Shown: positions 9,590 through 21,081 of the stretch, in pieces
Numbering within the stretch: position 1 is the first letter of the stretch
Layout: the number at the start of each line of letters is the position of its first letter
Assembly (NCBI GenBank): GCA_025506515.1
Contig: CM046451.1
Coordinates: 52,511,356-52,575,355 of the forward strand
DNA from: Flaveria trinervia
Lineage: Eukaryota > Streptophyta > Magnoliopsida > Asterales > Asteraceae
DNA length: 64,000 nt
Reading direction: 5' to 3'
Made by a program: the position numbers and the translations under genes
Notes under the pieces: model-generated
Told to the model about the DNA's origin: nothing
The model's database searches: none
The model's input: only the letters and a program-made list of their open reading frames with translations

Positions 9590-12500
9590 CTTCCCCATAA
9601 TGAGTCTGTACGACTCTCTTGTGTAGGCCTCAAGGAAGGTGATTTGTTCCTCCATGGTTAGCTCTTCAGCACCTCCTTCAAACAATGATTCAGGCCCATA
9701 ATACTCAGACAGGTATTTGGCCTGTTTTCCATTCTTTAGCTCCACAGTTGTTATTATCTGTAAGCAAACTCATCCGGTGATTACCCTCTAGAACAACGGA
9801 GCTCATTTTTTCTGACTTCCTCAAGCCTCTTGTAAACTAACCCCTTTTTCCTATTTTGTTTTCCAGCATCTTCTGAGGGGTTAGATTAGCTTTGTAGGCC
9901 TCTTGAAGTCTTCTAGGATTTCCCAGGGTGAAACTACAAAGACCAGAGAGATACTTCATCTACGATCTTTTTCACCTGGCCAATGTATCTCTGAGGTATA
10001 TTTTCTTATGAATTCGTGAGAGACCCTGGGATCAGGCCAAATCCTCACTCTTTCCTTTTGATATTGAAAGGTATGCCTGAGAGTGTAGAGTCTGAGGGCT
10101 TGCTCCTTCATATTGATGATAGAAGATGTGGCTGCATAAGCTTTGTCAACTCTCTTCAGCAATTCCTCATCATGCTGTTTATGAAGCTCTTCTTCTTCTA
10201 GCTTCACTTTAACCATTTGTCTCTGGACTTCAGGAGTAATTGCTGAGGAGTGACTTGTGACCTTAGGCAACTGAATCACAGCTGAGAGCGGCAGCCTGTC
10301 TTCATCATCTTCTAGCCTCAATATCCTTCTCTTCTTCTTCAAGGGTATATCATCGGCTATGGGTTTTGAGGGTAAGGGAGTTGGTTTGGTGGGTTGTGTT
10401 TTGGGTGGTTTTGGTGTGGGAATGTTGACAGGCTGTTCTAGCATCCTTGAGGTGAGTGTGGCTTTTGATTGCTTGGCTAGCTCAGTCCTGCTCCCAGCAC
10501 CCGCTTCATTCAAAGCTTCAATAACAAGCCCCTTAGTATATGCTTCAGATGAACAGATCTTGGTGGTGATTGCCAAGATACTGTCCCTGGACCAAGCTTT
10601 GATTTCGATCATTGATCTTCCAAGATATTTTGCAATAAATCTGATCATGATTTCAAGCCTTTCTCTTTCTAACACTTCATAACTTGCCCATCTATTCTGG
10701 ATTTCTTCAATCTCTAGTCGTCGAATCTCAGAGTCAAGTTTATTGGTGTCATGGCCTTGCCTAAACAGCTGATCAATGATGTTGTCCATTGATCTGCTGT
10801 GTTCGGCATCAGCCTCTTTATCAGTAGCTCCAAGGCTTTATCTTCAGCAACGTCATCAGCACCTTTCTTTCGCTTGTAGGTGAGCATTGGTTGCTGTTCT
10901 TTCTCCTTCTTTTGGGCTTGCTTCACTTCCTTCTTTTCCTCGGATCTTTTCCTCTTCTTTTCTTTCACTGCAGTACTCTCCCCCTTTTTGGATGAATTGG
11001 AGGAAGGGGTTTGTACCGCAGAAAGAGTCTTTTGGACAGCAGCATCAACCAAGGGCTGTAAAGTTGAGGAAAGCCTCTCATCAATGGCTTTGGTCACTAT
11101 ATCAGTGATTATGGGTGTGATGAGAGGGAGGGAATTTTGGAGTACAGCACCTATTTGCTCAGGAGGGTTCTGTTCCTGAGAAGTAGGGCCTGAAGCAGAG
11201 GCAGGTGGTTGATTTTGTAGTGGCTCAGTGTGTGGGAAACCTTCAAGTGAAGGTGCCATCTGTGGGTGGGTAGAGGCAGATGGTCTTTCTCCTGGTGAAG
11301 TTGCTCAAGTAGGTTTTGCAGCCTACTGACTTTCTCTTCAAGGATTGTGTTCTGGGCAAGAACATCATAGAAAAAGCCCAGGTCTCATCAGCCGAAGCTG
11401 AATCATCTGACCTCCTGCTTAGAGCAGGATTTACATGCACTGGGTGTAGACCAGTTGATGCATGTGCCCCTTGTGCTTGGTACTGGGGACTTCCAGCCTC
11501 AGGACAATGTCCATCATCAGCTGTTGCCTCTAGTGAGGTCTTAGCAATGTTACCAGCCTCACTCTGGTCATGTGCTGAGTCAGAGGAGGTGGCAGCCTCA
11601 CTAGATATTCTAAGCTCCTTTTCTACACCAGGAGATAAAAGTGGGAGACCCCTGTGCTGTGGGTTCTCAAGTGCACTGTGTTCCTCCCCCTCAATTGTAG
11701 AGGTATTCCCAGTAGTAAGTGGTTCTGGGGAGGGGTGAGGAGTGCAATTGAGTCAGCACTTGTGCAACTATTAAAGTTGGGCTGTGAGGGGCGGTTGTTT
11801 GGGGTGAAGGGATAGAAGCAGTGTGCACCTGGGGAGGTTGGTGCTCTTCAATGGCAATCTCCTCAAGTGAGGAAGATCACAGATATGTAGGTGCCCCTTG
11901 TGTGGTTGCTGCAGGCTCCTGTTGAGAGGAAGCCTGAGCGGCTGTGGCTGGAGGAGTCATTGTATCCACTAGGGGGTTTGGACTAGTGGATATATCCTGC
12001 GTTTGTGTTGCAGGGGCATCCTCAGGGGACTCAATTCCCTGAGTAGCCATTTGGTTTCTTTTTGGTGGGTTTGGTGGGGACTTTGGATTTGGAGGTGGTG
12101 GCTGTGGGTTCCAGCTGCGTGGGTTTTCGCAGCTTGGCAGCCATTTTGAGTGTCTGGTCAGAGTTGTGCCGGGAGTATACTTCCGGCAGGACAGCCGTAG
12201 TAGGGACTCCCAAGCCAACAAGTCCCTCAGCATTAAGCTGGTTTGTAATGATAGCCATTATGAACCGTGGATATAGTATCCAACGGTTGGCAGTTAGTTT
12301 TTGAGCCATATCCTTGAGCTCTAAAATATTATTTCAGAAAAATTAAGTGGTTGTTGCTCAAGAATAGAATACATTACCTGCTGCCATTTTGTTGACATTT
12401 GATCCTAAGACGACGTCTTAGGGGAACATACATTCACCATGTGAAAAATCAGGCGCTCAGCGTCATTAAAGTGTTTCTTCATGATAGTGGAGGCACTGAG

Positions 12501-12856
12501 ATCGCCTTGATATCCATGTTGAGCAAAGGATAGATCTATGGTGCCCTTCGGATATCCAGCAGGAGAAGTAGCAACATTCAGTTGAAGAATTTGGCGGATT
12601 ATTGCAGGAGTGATGACTACTTCTTTGTTGTTGACGACCGACTGGAGGGATGGTGTGTTGTTCTCCCCAGTGGTAACGTAACGTTCATCCAAAATTGGTG
12701 CAAGGATTCGGCATGTAATATGGGATTCAGAAGAAATGCCGTGTTGTATTGGGACTGAACCATAAGATCGATAGCATTATCGAACTTAGTCCAGATGGGC
12801 GATTTGGTGAGGTAGGCAACACAGTTGTGTCGCGGTTTAATTTGCATAGACGCCAT
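9590..12856 (-). pseudogene. ORF3 of C1 (family A), frameshifted
   Basis: Third-ORF product, about 1,000 codons if unbroken, unknown function. The start ATG is at 12854-12856. Residues 1-200 form the conserved N-terminal domain: an NCVAYLTKSPIWTKF-type opening, NPILHAESLHQFW, then VVITPAIIRQILQL (12405-12692) and NRWILYPRFIMAII (12031-12309). A long Pro/Thr/Gln-rich linker follows (11300-12230), then lysine-rich basic clusters such as KEKKRKRSEEKK (10714-11259), the cluster KKKRR in 9956-10789, and a charged helical C-terminus with a DELLKRVDKAY-type segment. The tail continues in other frames to about 9590. Frameshifts fall near 12680, 12320, 12060, 11880, 11330 and 10730. No signal peptide or membrane helix is visible. 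The gene sits in the envelope position of SIRE elements but does not look like an envelope. Confidence 0.82.
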
Positions 12857-12924
12857 TAAGAAGAGGGAAGTTTTGGAGAAACGTTAGGTTTGAAGAAGAT
12901 GAAGCATTGAGAGCTAAGGTTAGG

Positions 12925-13615
12925 TATATATAGGGTACGGTAAGAAAACGACTGAAGGATGTGGTGTTAGTCATCAGTAGTTTTAAATGACCGTTGACAT
13001 GGTATTATCCTTTCAGACGTTGAAACAGCTGAAGTCGTGGTGTTAGGCATCAGTAGTTTAGAAAACTACTGAAGACCGTGGTTTTGACTTCAGATGATTG
13101 AAACAACTGAGGACTTGGTGTTTGTCATCAGTAGTTATGAAACTACTAAAGACAGTGGTTTTGTCATCAGTTGTTGTAAACAACTGAAGACTTGGGATTA
13201 ATCATCAGTAGTTATAAAAACTACTGAAGACGTGGTTTTGCTTTAGTTGTTTAAAAGAAACAGCAGTTGTACAAACGACTGAAGAGAAAGTTCTCTTCAG
13301 CTGTTTTCGTCAATTCTTAGCTTTTCAGTTGTTTCAAACTGTCCTTAACACATTCATCAGTCTTTTTGGCTGATTTCAGTTGTTTCATAGGACATCAGTA
13401 CTTATCTGTTTTTACTGATTGCAGTAGTTGTAACTGCATCAGTAGTTGTAACTACATCAGTAGTTTAGAACAGATGAAGTACTTCAGTACTTGTGAGACA
13501 TTTAGCCTTCAGTAGTTATAAAAACTACTGAGGTTAAAAGAGCTCATCAGTACTTATATGTGACATAGGTACTCATGATCATCAGTATGAATTACTAAGA
13601 TCATCAGTAGTTGTC
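12925..13615 (-). promoter_or_regulatory. Family A motif array plus TATA box upstream of ORF3: candidate internal promoter
   Basis: The whole pol-to-ORF3 spacer is packed with the motif that fills the C1 LTR: CATCAGTAGTT, CTTCAGTAGTT, AACTACTGAAG, CAGTTGTT and variants, some 25 copies between 12949 and 13615. Several occur as head-to-head pairs such as CAGTAGTTTAGAAAACTACTG near 13050. On the sense strand the array ends about 17 bp before TATATATA (12925-12932), which lies about 70 bp upstream of the ORF3 ATG. The LTR has the same order, array then TATA. The function is inferred. Confidence 0.75.
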
Positions 13616-13617
13616 AC

Positions 13618-15469
13618 TTATTCTAGTTGCAGCATACCAAGCCTTAACACCAGGTTTTGGAAGGTCGAACTATCCAAAGGCTTAGTAAAAATGTCTGCAA
13701 GCTCATCAGCACTAGGCACAAACTTAGGATCAATCAGACCTTTTTCAAAACAATCCCTTATAAAATGATGTCTGATCTCTATATGTTTGGTCCTAGAGTG
13801 CTGGACTGGATTTTTGACAATACAAAGAGCTGAAGCACTATCCATTAACAATGGAGTCTTAGTCTCTGTAATGCCATAATCCAAAAGTTGGTTTTGAAGC
13901 CAGAGTACCAGATGTACAACTTGCAGCAGCAATGTACTCTGCTTCAGCAGTGGATGTAGCAACTGAGGTCTGTTTCTTGCTCTGCCAAGAAATCAAGCAG
14001 TTGCCTAGGAATTGACATCCACCAGAAGTTGATTTCCTGGTCAACTTACCCCCTGCATAGTCACTGTCAGAAAAAGCAACTAATTTACCAGAATGTCCGG
14101 TAGAATACCATAAACCTAGAGATGGAGTGCCTTGCAGATATCTAAAGATCCTCTTGACTGCAATCAGATGAGACTCTTTAGGTGCAGCCTGAAATCTAGC
14201 ACAAACACATGTAGCAAACATAATATCTGGTCTAGAAGCTGTTAAATACATCAAGGACCCAATCATACATCTGTAAAGTGTTTCATCAACCACTTTACCT
14301 TTCTGATCTGTGTCCAGTTGTGTGGTACTGCTCATGGGAGTAGAACAAGGCTTACAGTTTTGTAAATCAAACTTTTGCAAAAGATCTTTTGTATATTTGG
14401 ACTGATGAATAAAATTCCATCAGCCTTTTGTTTGATTTGCAACCCCAGAAAGAACTGTAATTCTCCCATGGCACTCATTTCAAACTTCTGTTGCATCAAC
14501 TTTGGATCAGAGGATGCAAAAATGATATCATCTACATAAATTTGAACAAGTAGATTATGCTGCCCAGCTTTCTTAATGAATAAAGTCTTATCTATGGAGC
14601 CTCTAGTAAAATTGTTTTCCAGAAGAAAGTTTGATAATGTCTCATACCAGGCTCTGGGAGCTTGTTTTAACCCATAAAGAGCTTTATCAAGCTTATACAC
14701 CCAATTAGGATGTTTATTGTCCTCAAAGCCTGGAGGTTGACATACATAAACCTCTTCTTTATTTTTCCATACAAAAATGCACTTTTGACATCCATTTGAA
14801 AACTTTAAGGTTTTGATAAGCAGCATAAGCTAAAAACAATCGAATTGCTTCCAGTCTGGCTACAGGGGCAAAGGTTTCATCATAGTCAATACCTTCTTCT
14901 TGTGCAAACCCCTGAACAACCAGTCTGGCCTTGTTCTTAACAATAAGCCCATTTTCATCAGTTTTGTTCCTAAACACCCATTTAGTGCCTATTGCACACT
15001 TACCTGGAGGTAGAGGAACCAGTTCCCACACTTGCTGTTTCTTGAACTGAAGAAGCTCAAGCTGCATGGCATCAACCCATCCATTGTCCTTTAAAGCAAT
15101 GTGATAATTCTTTGGCTCTTGCTGACTGATGAAGAGAGCATAGAAGCAGAAATTTGACAATTGACTTCTTGTTGATACTCCAGTAGTGATATCACCAATG
15201 ATTTGAGACATAGGGTGATTCTTCAGATCTTGATATACAATGAGATCTGTGCAAGTGTTTGTAGCCGGCTCAGCAGCAACAGATGGTGATGGTGAATCAT
15301 TTTCTTGAAACCAATCAGTGGATGGTAATTCAAAGGAAGTTGAATTCGAAGAAATCTCATCAGCATTTGTTGTGGATGGTGCTACTGGAGCTACAGGAAC
15401 ATCATCTAGCTGAGTCAGGCAGCTGATCACTAAACCTGAAGAGGTGAGTACTGCAATCATCATCATCAT
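13618..15469 (-). pseudogene. pol: C1 pol: reverse transcriptase and RNase H, frameshifted
   Basis: Copia-type RT and RNase H, which would make element cDNA in the particle. The RT begins in the 14759-16705 frame (PIGTKWVFRNK-type region near 14960-15010) and continues at 14332-14826 with VCQPPGFED, LYGLKQAPRAWYE and the catalytic YVDDIIF box near 14520-14545. RNase H covers 13859-14380 (SRPDIMFATCVCARF, SDSDYAGGK, STAEAEYIAA) and ends at 13618-13962 (the SRTKHIEIRHHFIRD block). Single-base shifts occur near 14800, 14375 and 13900; the catalytic residues themselves are kept. The segment 15180-15469 is a low-complexity linker between integrase and RT. Confidence 0.9.
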
Positions 15470-16890
15470 CAGCAGTACCACCAGTGGTGAACTGTTGACA
15501 GGAGCAACAGCAGGAGTTTGATAAGGAACATATTGCAGTATGTCCAAATCAAATAACTCCACAGGACTTTGTGGAATCTTGTCCTTTGGAGATTCATTAA
15601 ACTTGACATGTAGAGTTTCTTCAACCATCTTTGTTCTGCAGTTGAAGACTCTGTATGCCTTGCAAGTAGATGAATAACCAACAAAGTACCCTGCATCCAC
15701 CTTAGGATCAAATTTATGGAGTTGATCCTTTGTGTTGAGAATAAAACTGGGACACCCAAATGCTTTGAAAAATGAAATCAGAGGAGCCAAATGATGGAGA
15801 ACTTCATATGGAGTCTTCATCAACCTCTGATTTACTAAAACTCTATTTTGCACATAACAAGCTGTATTGACAGCTTCAGCCCAAAAGGTCAGTGGCAAAC
15901 CTGAGTCAGCCAGCATGGACCTTGCAGCTTCAATGAGGGTCCTGTTCTTTCTCTCCACTACTCCATTTTGTTCTGGAGTCCTTGGAATGCTGAAGTGCCT
16001 TTTGATTCCCTTTGAAAGATAGAAGTCATCAAGTGTATGATTTCTGAACTCAGTTCCATTATCACTCCTAATACACTTGACTGGAAGGGAATACTGCTTC
16101 TCAATGTACAGCACAAAGTGAATAATCTTCTGAGCAGCCTCATCCTTTGAATGTAGAAAGAAATTCCATACAAATCTGGAGTAATCATCCACAATTACCA
16201 GACAGTATTTCTTCTTTGCCATGCTCATTTCTCTCACAGGACCAAATAGATTCATATGCAGTAATTGCAAGCAGGCAGTGGACTTGGGCACTTCAATAGG
16301 AGGGAATGAGACTTTGTGTTGTTTTCCTTTTAAACAAGCAGTGCAGGTTTCATCACAGTGGAACTCCTTTATTGGTAAGCCTCTGACTAAACTATTGTGG
16401 CTAAGCTGATTCAAGTTTTTGAGATTAACATGACCAAGCCTCCTGTGCCACAGTTTAGATTCTTGAGAAGAGGCTTTGGAAAATAGGCAAGGATTGCCTT
16501 TGAGATCTATCTTCTTAGAAAGATCTAAGGCATACACTCTTCCTATCCTATTGGCTTTCAGGAGAGTGTGATCATCCAACACCTTGTCAATCAAGTGCAA
16601 AACTTTGGATGACAGGATCCTACAGTTTTGACTGGTGAAAAGAGCAACATGGCCTTTGTCACACATTTGACTGACACTCAAGAGATTGTACTTGAGATTT
16701 TCCACATGATTAACATCATCAAATTGATTTCTCCATTGGAGACAAAGCCCTTACCGATGATGTAACCCCTAGCATCATTGCCAAAAGACAAATCCCTTCT
16801 TTCCTTGAGAGTAGTCATGAAGAAGAGAGTTGTTCCCAGTCATGTGCATAGATCCCCCACTGTCTACATACCAGATGCTACTTTGGCATG
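15470..16890 (-). pseudogene. pol: C1 pol: protease and integrase
   Basis: The aspartic protease site WYVDSGGSMHMTG lies at about 16840-16875; a frameshift near 16800 and another near 16710 separate it from the long frame. The long frame (14759-16705) opens with the GAG_pre-integrase HHCC zinc region (HRRLGHVN to CTACLKGKQH, about 16330-16450) and then the integrase core. The first catalytic acid of the DD35E triad is replaced: the segment reads LLHMNLFGP where other copies here have LLHMDLFGP (codon AAT near 16250). The second acid (RSDNGTEF) and the glutamate (QNGVVERKN) are present. With the first acid lost, strand transfer is expected to fail, so mobilisation of this copy would need integrase from elsewhere. 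Confidence 0.88.
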
Positions 16891-16915
16891 TTGAAGAACC
16901 CTGCAAAATAAACAA

Positions 16916-19757
16916 TTAGTTAGTTTTAGAGACCCAAACCTTTTTGGTTTTGGGCCTGGTCTTATCAATAGATGGTAAACTAACAGGTTTATTTGAAACA
17001 ACAGCCTGAGAGGAAGAAGATGGTATAGAAGAGGAGTCCTTTGGCTTGGACCTCCTTTTCTGTGGTTTCAACATAGGAGAATCTAGTTGGTTAACTCTAC
17101 CCAACAAATGTTGTACCATCATCACCAGCTGTGTCTGATTTTGTGATAAAGCTTTCAGCTCATCAGACACATTGCTAGTGGAGTTTGATAAGTTCCTATG
17201 TTGCACCTTTTTCTTTTGAGCACCCTCAGCTGTCACCTGTTTAACCCCTTCCTTTTTGGATTTCTTTAAGGACTTAAGGTTACAGGATTTGATGTTGCTG
17301 ATACAAATGTGGTCTCAAACTCAGTTTTCATTTTTACCATTTTCTCATTAATTTCTTCTTTTTGTTTGAGTTTGGAACCTCTTTTGTACCAACAATCATC
17401 TGTAAGATGATTGAACAAACCACATACTTCACATGGTTTCTTCTTCATCTTAGGTTGATCATCAACTAAAGAAGGTGAAGCAACAGAAGACTTGTTCTTC
17501 AATGCTTTGGAAGCATTGGTTGCTTTCTTGACTACCTCTTTAGTAGTCTTCAAACTCTTTCTACTGCCAGTTTTCTTCTCTTCAGTACTAACAGCAGTTG
17601 AAGTTTGAACTTCAGGTGTTAAATCCTGCTCTCTAGTCCTTTCAGGACCTTCAGAATTAACTCCTGAGTTGATCAACACATTAATCATGTGAATGTCAGC
17701 ATTTGAACCATCAACATCAGCTGATAAGTTCAAAGAGGGCTTGATGCTGACTGCTACTTCTGATTGTGTTGTATCAGAAGGTAGATCACATGATGTGATG
17801 GATTGGTTATCACTCTCACCATCAGATTCTACTCTGCTCTTGGGGTAAAATCTGTAGGTGGAGCAGTGTGATTGTAACCAATTCCAAACTTCACATTTGA
17901 AGCAGATTGCTTACTAAGAAGCATTTCAAAACCTTTGCATGATTGTACCCATCTATCACACTCGACCTGGGTAACTGCAAGGGTTTCTTTGAGATCTTTG
18001 TACTTCTCTAGAAGTACTTCTTCTCTAGCCTTATCATCAATTATTTGGCAATTCAGTTTATAAATCTCATCATTTTTATCTTTGAGCACAAACTCAAACT
18101 CAGCTTTGTTTTTGGAAATTATTTGTTCTAGCTCAATGTTCTTACTAATTAGAGCTACATTTGCTTCTCTAATGGAAGCAAATGCTGCTATGCATGGTTC
18201 AGAACATAATTTGGCTTTTGCCTCAGAGGATACCTGTGATACCTGAGGTGTAGAGGCATTAGAAAATGAAGTATCAGCAGACTCCAAAGCCATAAGAGCT
18301 AGATTCCCAAAAGGACTGTCACCACCATGTTGACCAGCACCTGAGAACAGTTGGTCATGACCAGACATGTCATCTGGTAAACTGCTCCAGTCAACAACTC
18401 CTAGGGTGAAGAAGCTGTGTTGTTGAGGTTGAGGTTGTTGATGAGATTGGGATGGTTGAGGTTCTGGTAGTGCATGAGGTTGTGGTGCCATAGGAACTTG
18501 AACTTGATTTGGCTGTGGCATGTAATAACAAGGGTACGGATATGGCATTTGACCCTGAGGAACAAAATATGCCGGAGATTGTTGTTGAGGATGATGACTA
18601 GAGGTGACAGGATGTTGCCCTCTGTGTTGTTGACTATTGCCAGGAAAGTCCAAAGGGTGCAGTGGAGTTAGATCCAGTTGATCTACACTCTCTTGCAAAG
18701 TGTCCAAGCCTTTGGCATTTGTGACACCTCAACTTGCTCTTGTCAAAACCAACTTTGGTTTTGCTAGAGAGTCCTGGGAATTTTCTTCCAGTTCTTTTAT
18801 AGAACTTCTGAGATCTGATATTTATCAGGGCCATTTGGCTCAAAATATCCATCTCTTCTAAGTCATCATCAGCAATCCCCTTGAGATCATCCATAATGAA
18901 GCATAAATTGTCATTATTACACCCAGTAAGCTGACCATCAATACTCACAAATGCAGAATCAAAGTGCGTGCTGAAGAGAAATTAATATGCTCATCATACT
19001 GGCATTCAGATGAAGCATATTCTGACTCATGACCCACCAAGGCAGTGTTGCCTTGTACAAAGTCTTCAGTGAGCTTTCCAGATGAAGACCGCTTTCTCTT
19101 CTGTTCTATCTCTCTCTCAAAAGTGAGTAGTTTCCCATGGAGTTGGGTGAGAGATAGTTTGTCCAAACTTGCACTGGAGCGTAGGATAATATATATGTGT
19201 CCCATCTCTCAGGCAGTGATCTGAGAAATCTGTTATTCATCTGAATATTTGTGTACTCAAGTTTGACCATTTTTTTCAGAGATCAAACAAGAGAACCGCT
19301 CATATTGTTGAGTCAGTGTCTCACCCTTTCTATGAGAGAATGTCTCATATTGTTGGGCAAGAATTTCTCTATTATTTTCCAAGACCTCATCTGTTCCTCC
19401 AAATTGTTCTTTCAAGGCATTCCAGAGGTCATGGGCAGTTTCATGATGCATTAGCCCAGAATAGATTTCATTGGGCAGTGCCATGGCCAGAATTCCATGG
19501 GCTTTTGCATCAATTTCAAGCAACTTCTTATCCTCATCTGAGTATTGCTCCCTCCTCTTCGGAACCATTTGATTGGTTTCCGGGTTATTCACCATAGGCT
19601 TGTGTGGACCATGTACCACTGATGTCCAACACCCTGCGCTGTTAACAGATAGGTGATGGAGCATACGTCTTTGCCATATGTTATACTCATTCCTAACCAG
19701 CATAGGTGGCTTGGTTGAGGAACCAGTATTGTGAGGATCATTGGAAGGAGTAGTCAT
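16916..19757 (-). pseudogene. gag: C1 gag, frameshifted
   Basis: Capsid and nucleocapsid precursor. The ATG at 19755-19757 opens a UBN2-type gag domain (NEYNIWQRRMLHHLSV, then HGILAMALPNEIYSGL). A shift in an A-run near 19270 and another near 19195 move the frame. The nucleocapsid knuckle CHKCQRLGHFAREC lies in 18634-18948. The 17829-18707 frame is Pro/Gln-rich and then a coiled coil (KDKNDEIYKLNCQI region). Two more charged pieces, 17266-17733 (with a second knuckle-like CEVCGLFNHLTDDCW) and 16916-17236, lead into the protease. Most breaks are single-base shifts rather than stops. Confidence 0.85.
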
Positions 19758-19993
19758 TTTCAGTTCAAAAACAATTTAGTTCAAGCTTTTAAAAGTTTTA
19801 GACAGACCACAACAAACTCAATGAGAACCAAGAAAAGATCTCAGGATGAATGAGCAGAAATACAGAAAATTCAATCTCTATAACCGTTTCTTGCAAAAAA
19901 ACAAAAGCTAATTCAATCAAACTTAGATCTTGAATAGCAGTTTCAATGATCAATTATTAGATCGATCAATGATTAACCGGCTCTGATACCATT
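19758..19993 (-). promoter_or_regulatory. C1 leader and tRNA-Met primer binding site
   Basis: TGGTATCAGAGCC on the minus strand at 19979-19991 matches the initiator tRNA-Met end and lies two bases from the 5' LTR. The rest of the 220-bp leader shows no repeat array and no ORF. Confidence 0.9.
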
Positions 19994-20845
19994 TGACAGG
20001 ATCAGCGATCACAAGTTTGATGTATTAGGATACAAGGCAGCGGAATACAAACAAGAATTAGACAAATTGTAGCAAGCAATCGATACTTGTAAGCATTAAG
20101 AACGCATACGGTTATAGGGAGAGATATATATTTCTGATTTCAAGGAATGTTTATAGAGGTAGAATATTTCTAATCAAATCATTCATTCATTCCATTCATT
20201 CACACCGTTTACAATAGTTGTCACTCCTTATATAGAGTGCAACAATCACTGCTGTTATCACGGAAAGTGACAACTGGCAGATCTAATACAAAAATAACCA
20301 ATTCTTAACAAACTACTGAAATGTTCACAACTACTGAGAACATATCAGCGTGTTAAGTACAAAATATAAAACTACTAAAACTACAACGACTGAAGAACAA
20401 GCTCTTCAGTCGTTTTACAAAACTACTGAAGCATAAAAATAAAAACTACTGATATCACAACTACTGAAGAAGTACTCTTCAGCAGTTGTGACAAACTACT
20501 GAGGCTTCAGTACTTGATCTTCAGACTTTGACCTTCAGGTGTTTCATCAGCTGATGACTTCAGTAGATATCATCAGCTGATGTCTTCAGTCTTTGTCTTC
20601 AGACTTTGTACATCAGTTGTTGATCTTCAGCACTTGTAAACTCTTCAGCTGTTGTACTTCAGTACTTTGGTCTTTCAGCTTCAACACTTGTGTTCTTCAG
20701 CTGTTGTACTTCAGCACTTTAGTTCTTCAGCTGTTGAGGTCTTCAGCACTTGTCAAACTACTGATGAAGCTTTCAGCAGTTGTGTGATACCATGTGGGAC
20801 TTAGAGGTTTTCTGATCTTGGCTCATTGGTTCTTTTGGTCCAATA
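19994..20845 (-). repeat. C1 5' LTR (852 bp)
   Basis: Bounded by TGACAGG and CCAATA (the final CA is mutated to TA relative to the 3' LTR). The TATA box CTATATAAGG is at 20226-20235. The flanking ACTTG duplication follows at 20846-20850. Confidence 0.95.
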
Positions 20846-20850
20846 ACTTG

Positions 20851-21081
20851 GAGAGATACTTCGCATACACGTAAACCCTAGCCATCCAAAGCGTCCCAAA
20901 CAACCTGTCCAAGTTCATAGTTCGTTCCTGATTGATTCCTACTCATTCTTAACATTTAGTTCAATCTTATATCGATCGGGTTATCATTCTCACTGATTGG
21001 ATCGCCAATCAAATAGGATTCTGCTTTGATCCAGTATAAACACAAAATCAGTTAGTACTTCGTACGTACACGGTCCTAACA
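20851..21081 (+). repeat. C0 3' LTR, second segment
   Basis: Continuation of the LTR that stopped at 8518, shown by the ACTTG duplication on both sides of C1. It ends GGTCCTAACA at 21081, where C2 ORF3 sequence begins. It is the R/U5 side and holds no ORF. Confidence 0.85.

Larger units (their letters stand above)
8519..20845 (-). mobile_element. C1: complete Ty1/copia SIRE-type element, family A (12.3 kb)
   Basis: Read on the minus strand: 5' LTR 19994-20845, tRNA-Met primer site, gag, protease, integrase, RT, RNase H, a 0.76-kb spacer with a motif array and TATA box, third ORF, polypurine tract and 3' LTR 8519-9371. By eye the two LTRs differ by about four substitutions and about seven small indels in 853 bp, so the insertion is recent. 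All the genes are nonetheless interrupted, mainly by single-base shifts. The large size, primer site, CX2CX4HX4C gag knuckle and third ORF after pol fit the SIRE/Maximus lineage. Confidence 0.95.

Noticed and set aside
10359..11738. Plus-strand ORFs opposite C1 ORF3
   Set aside because: Antisense shadows of the Pro/Lys-rich ORF3 linker on the minus strand.
12313..12370. Possible intron (GT...AG) in C1 ORF3
   Set aside because: The 'intron' itself encodes conserved ORF3 sequence (LNFSEIIF-type, matching the N-terminal domain pattern) in another frame, so a frameshift explains the break better.
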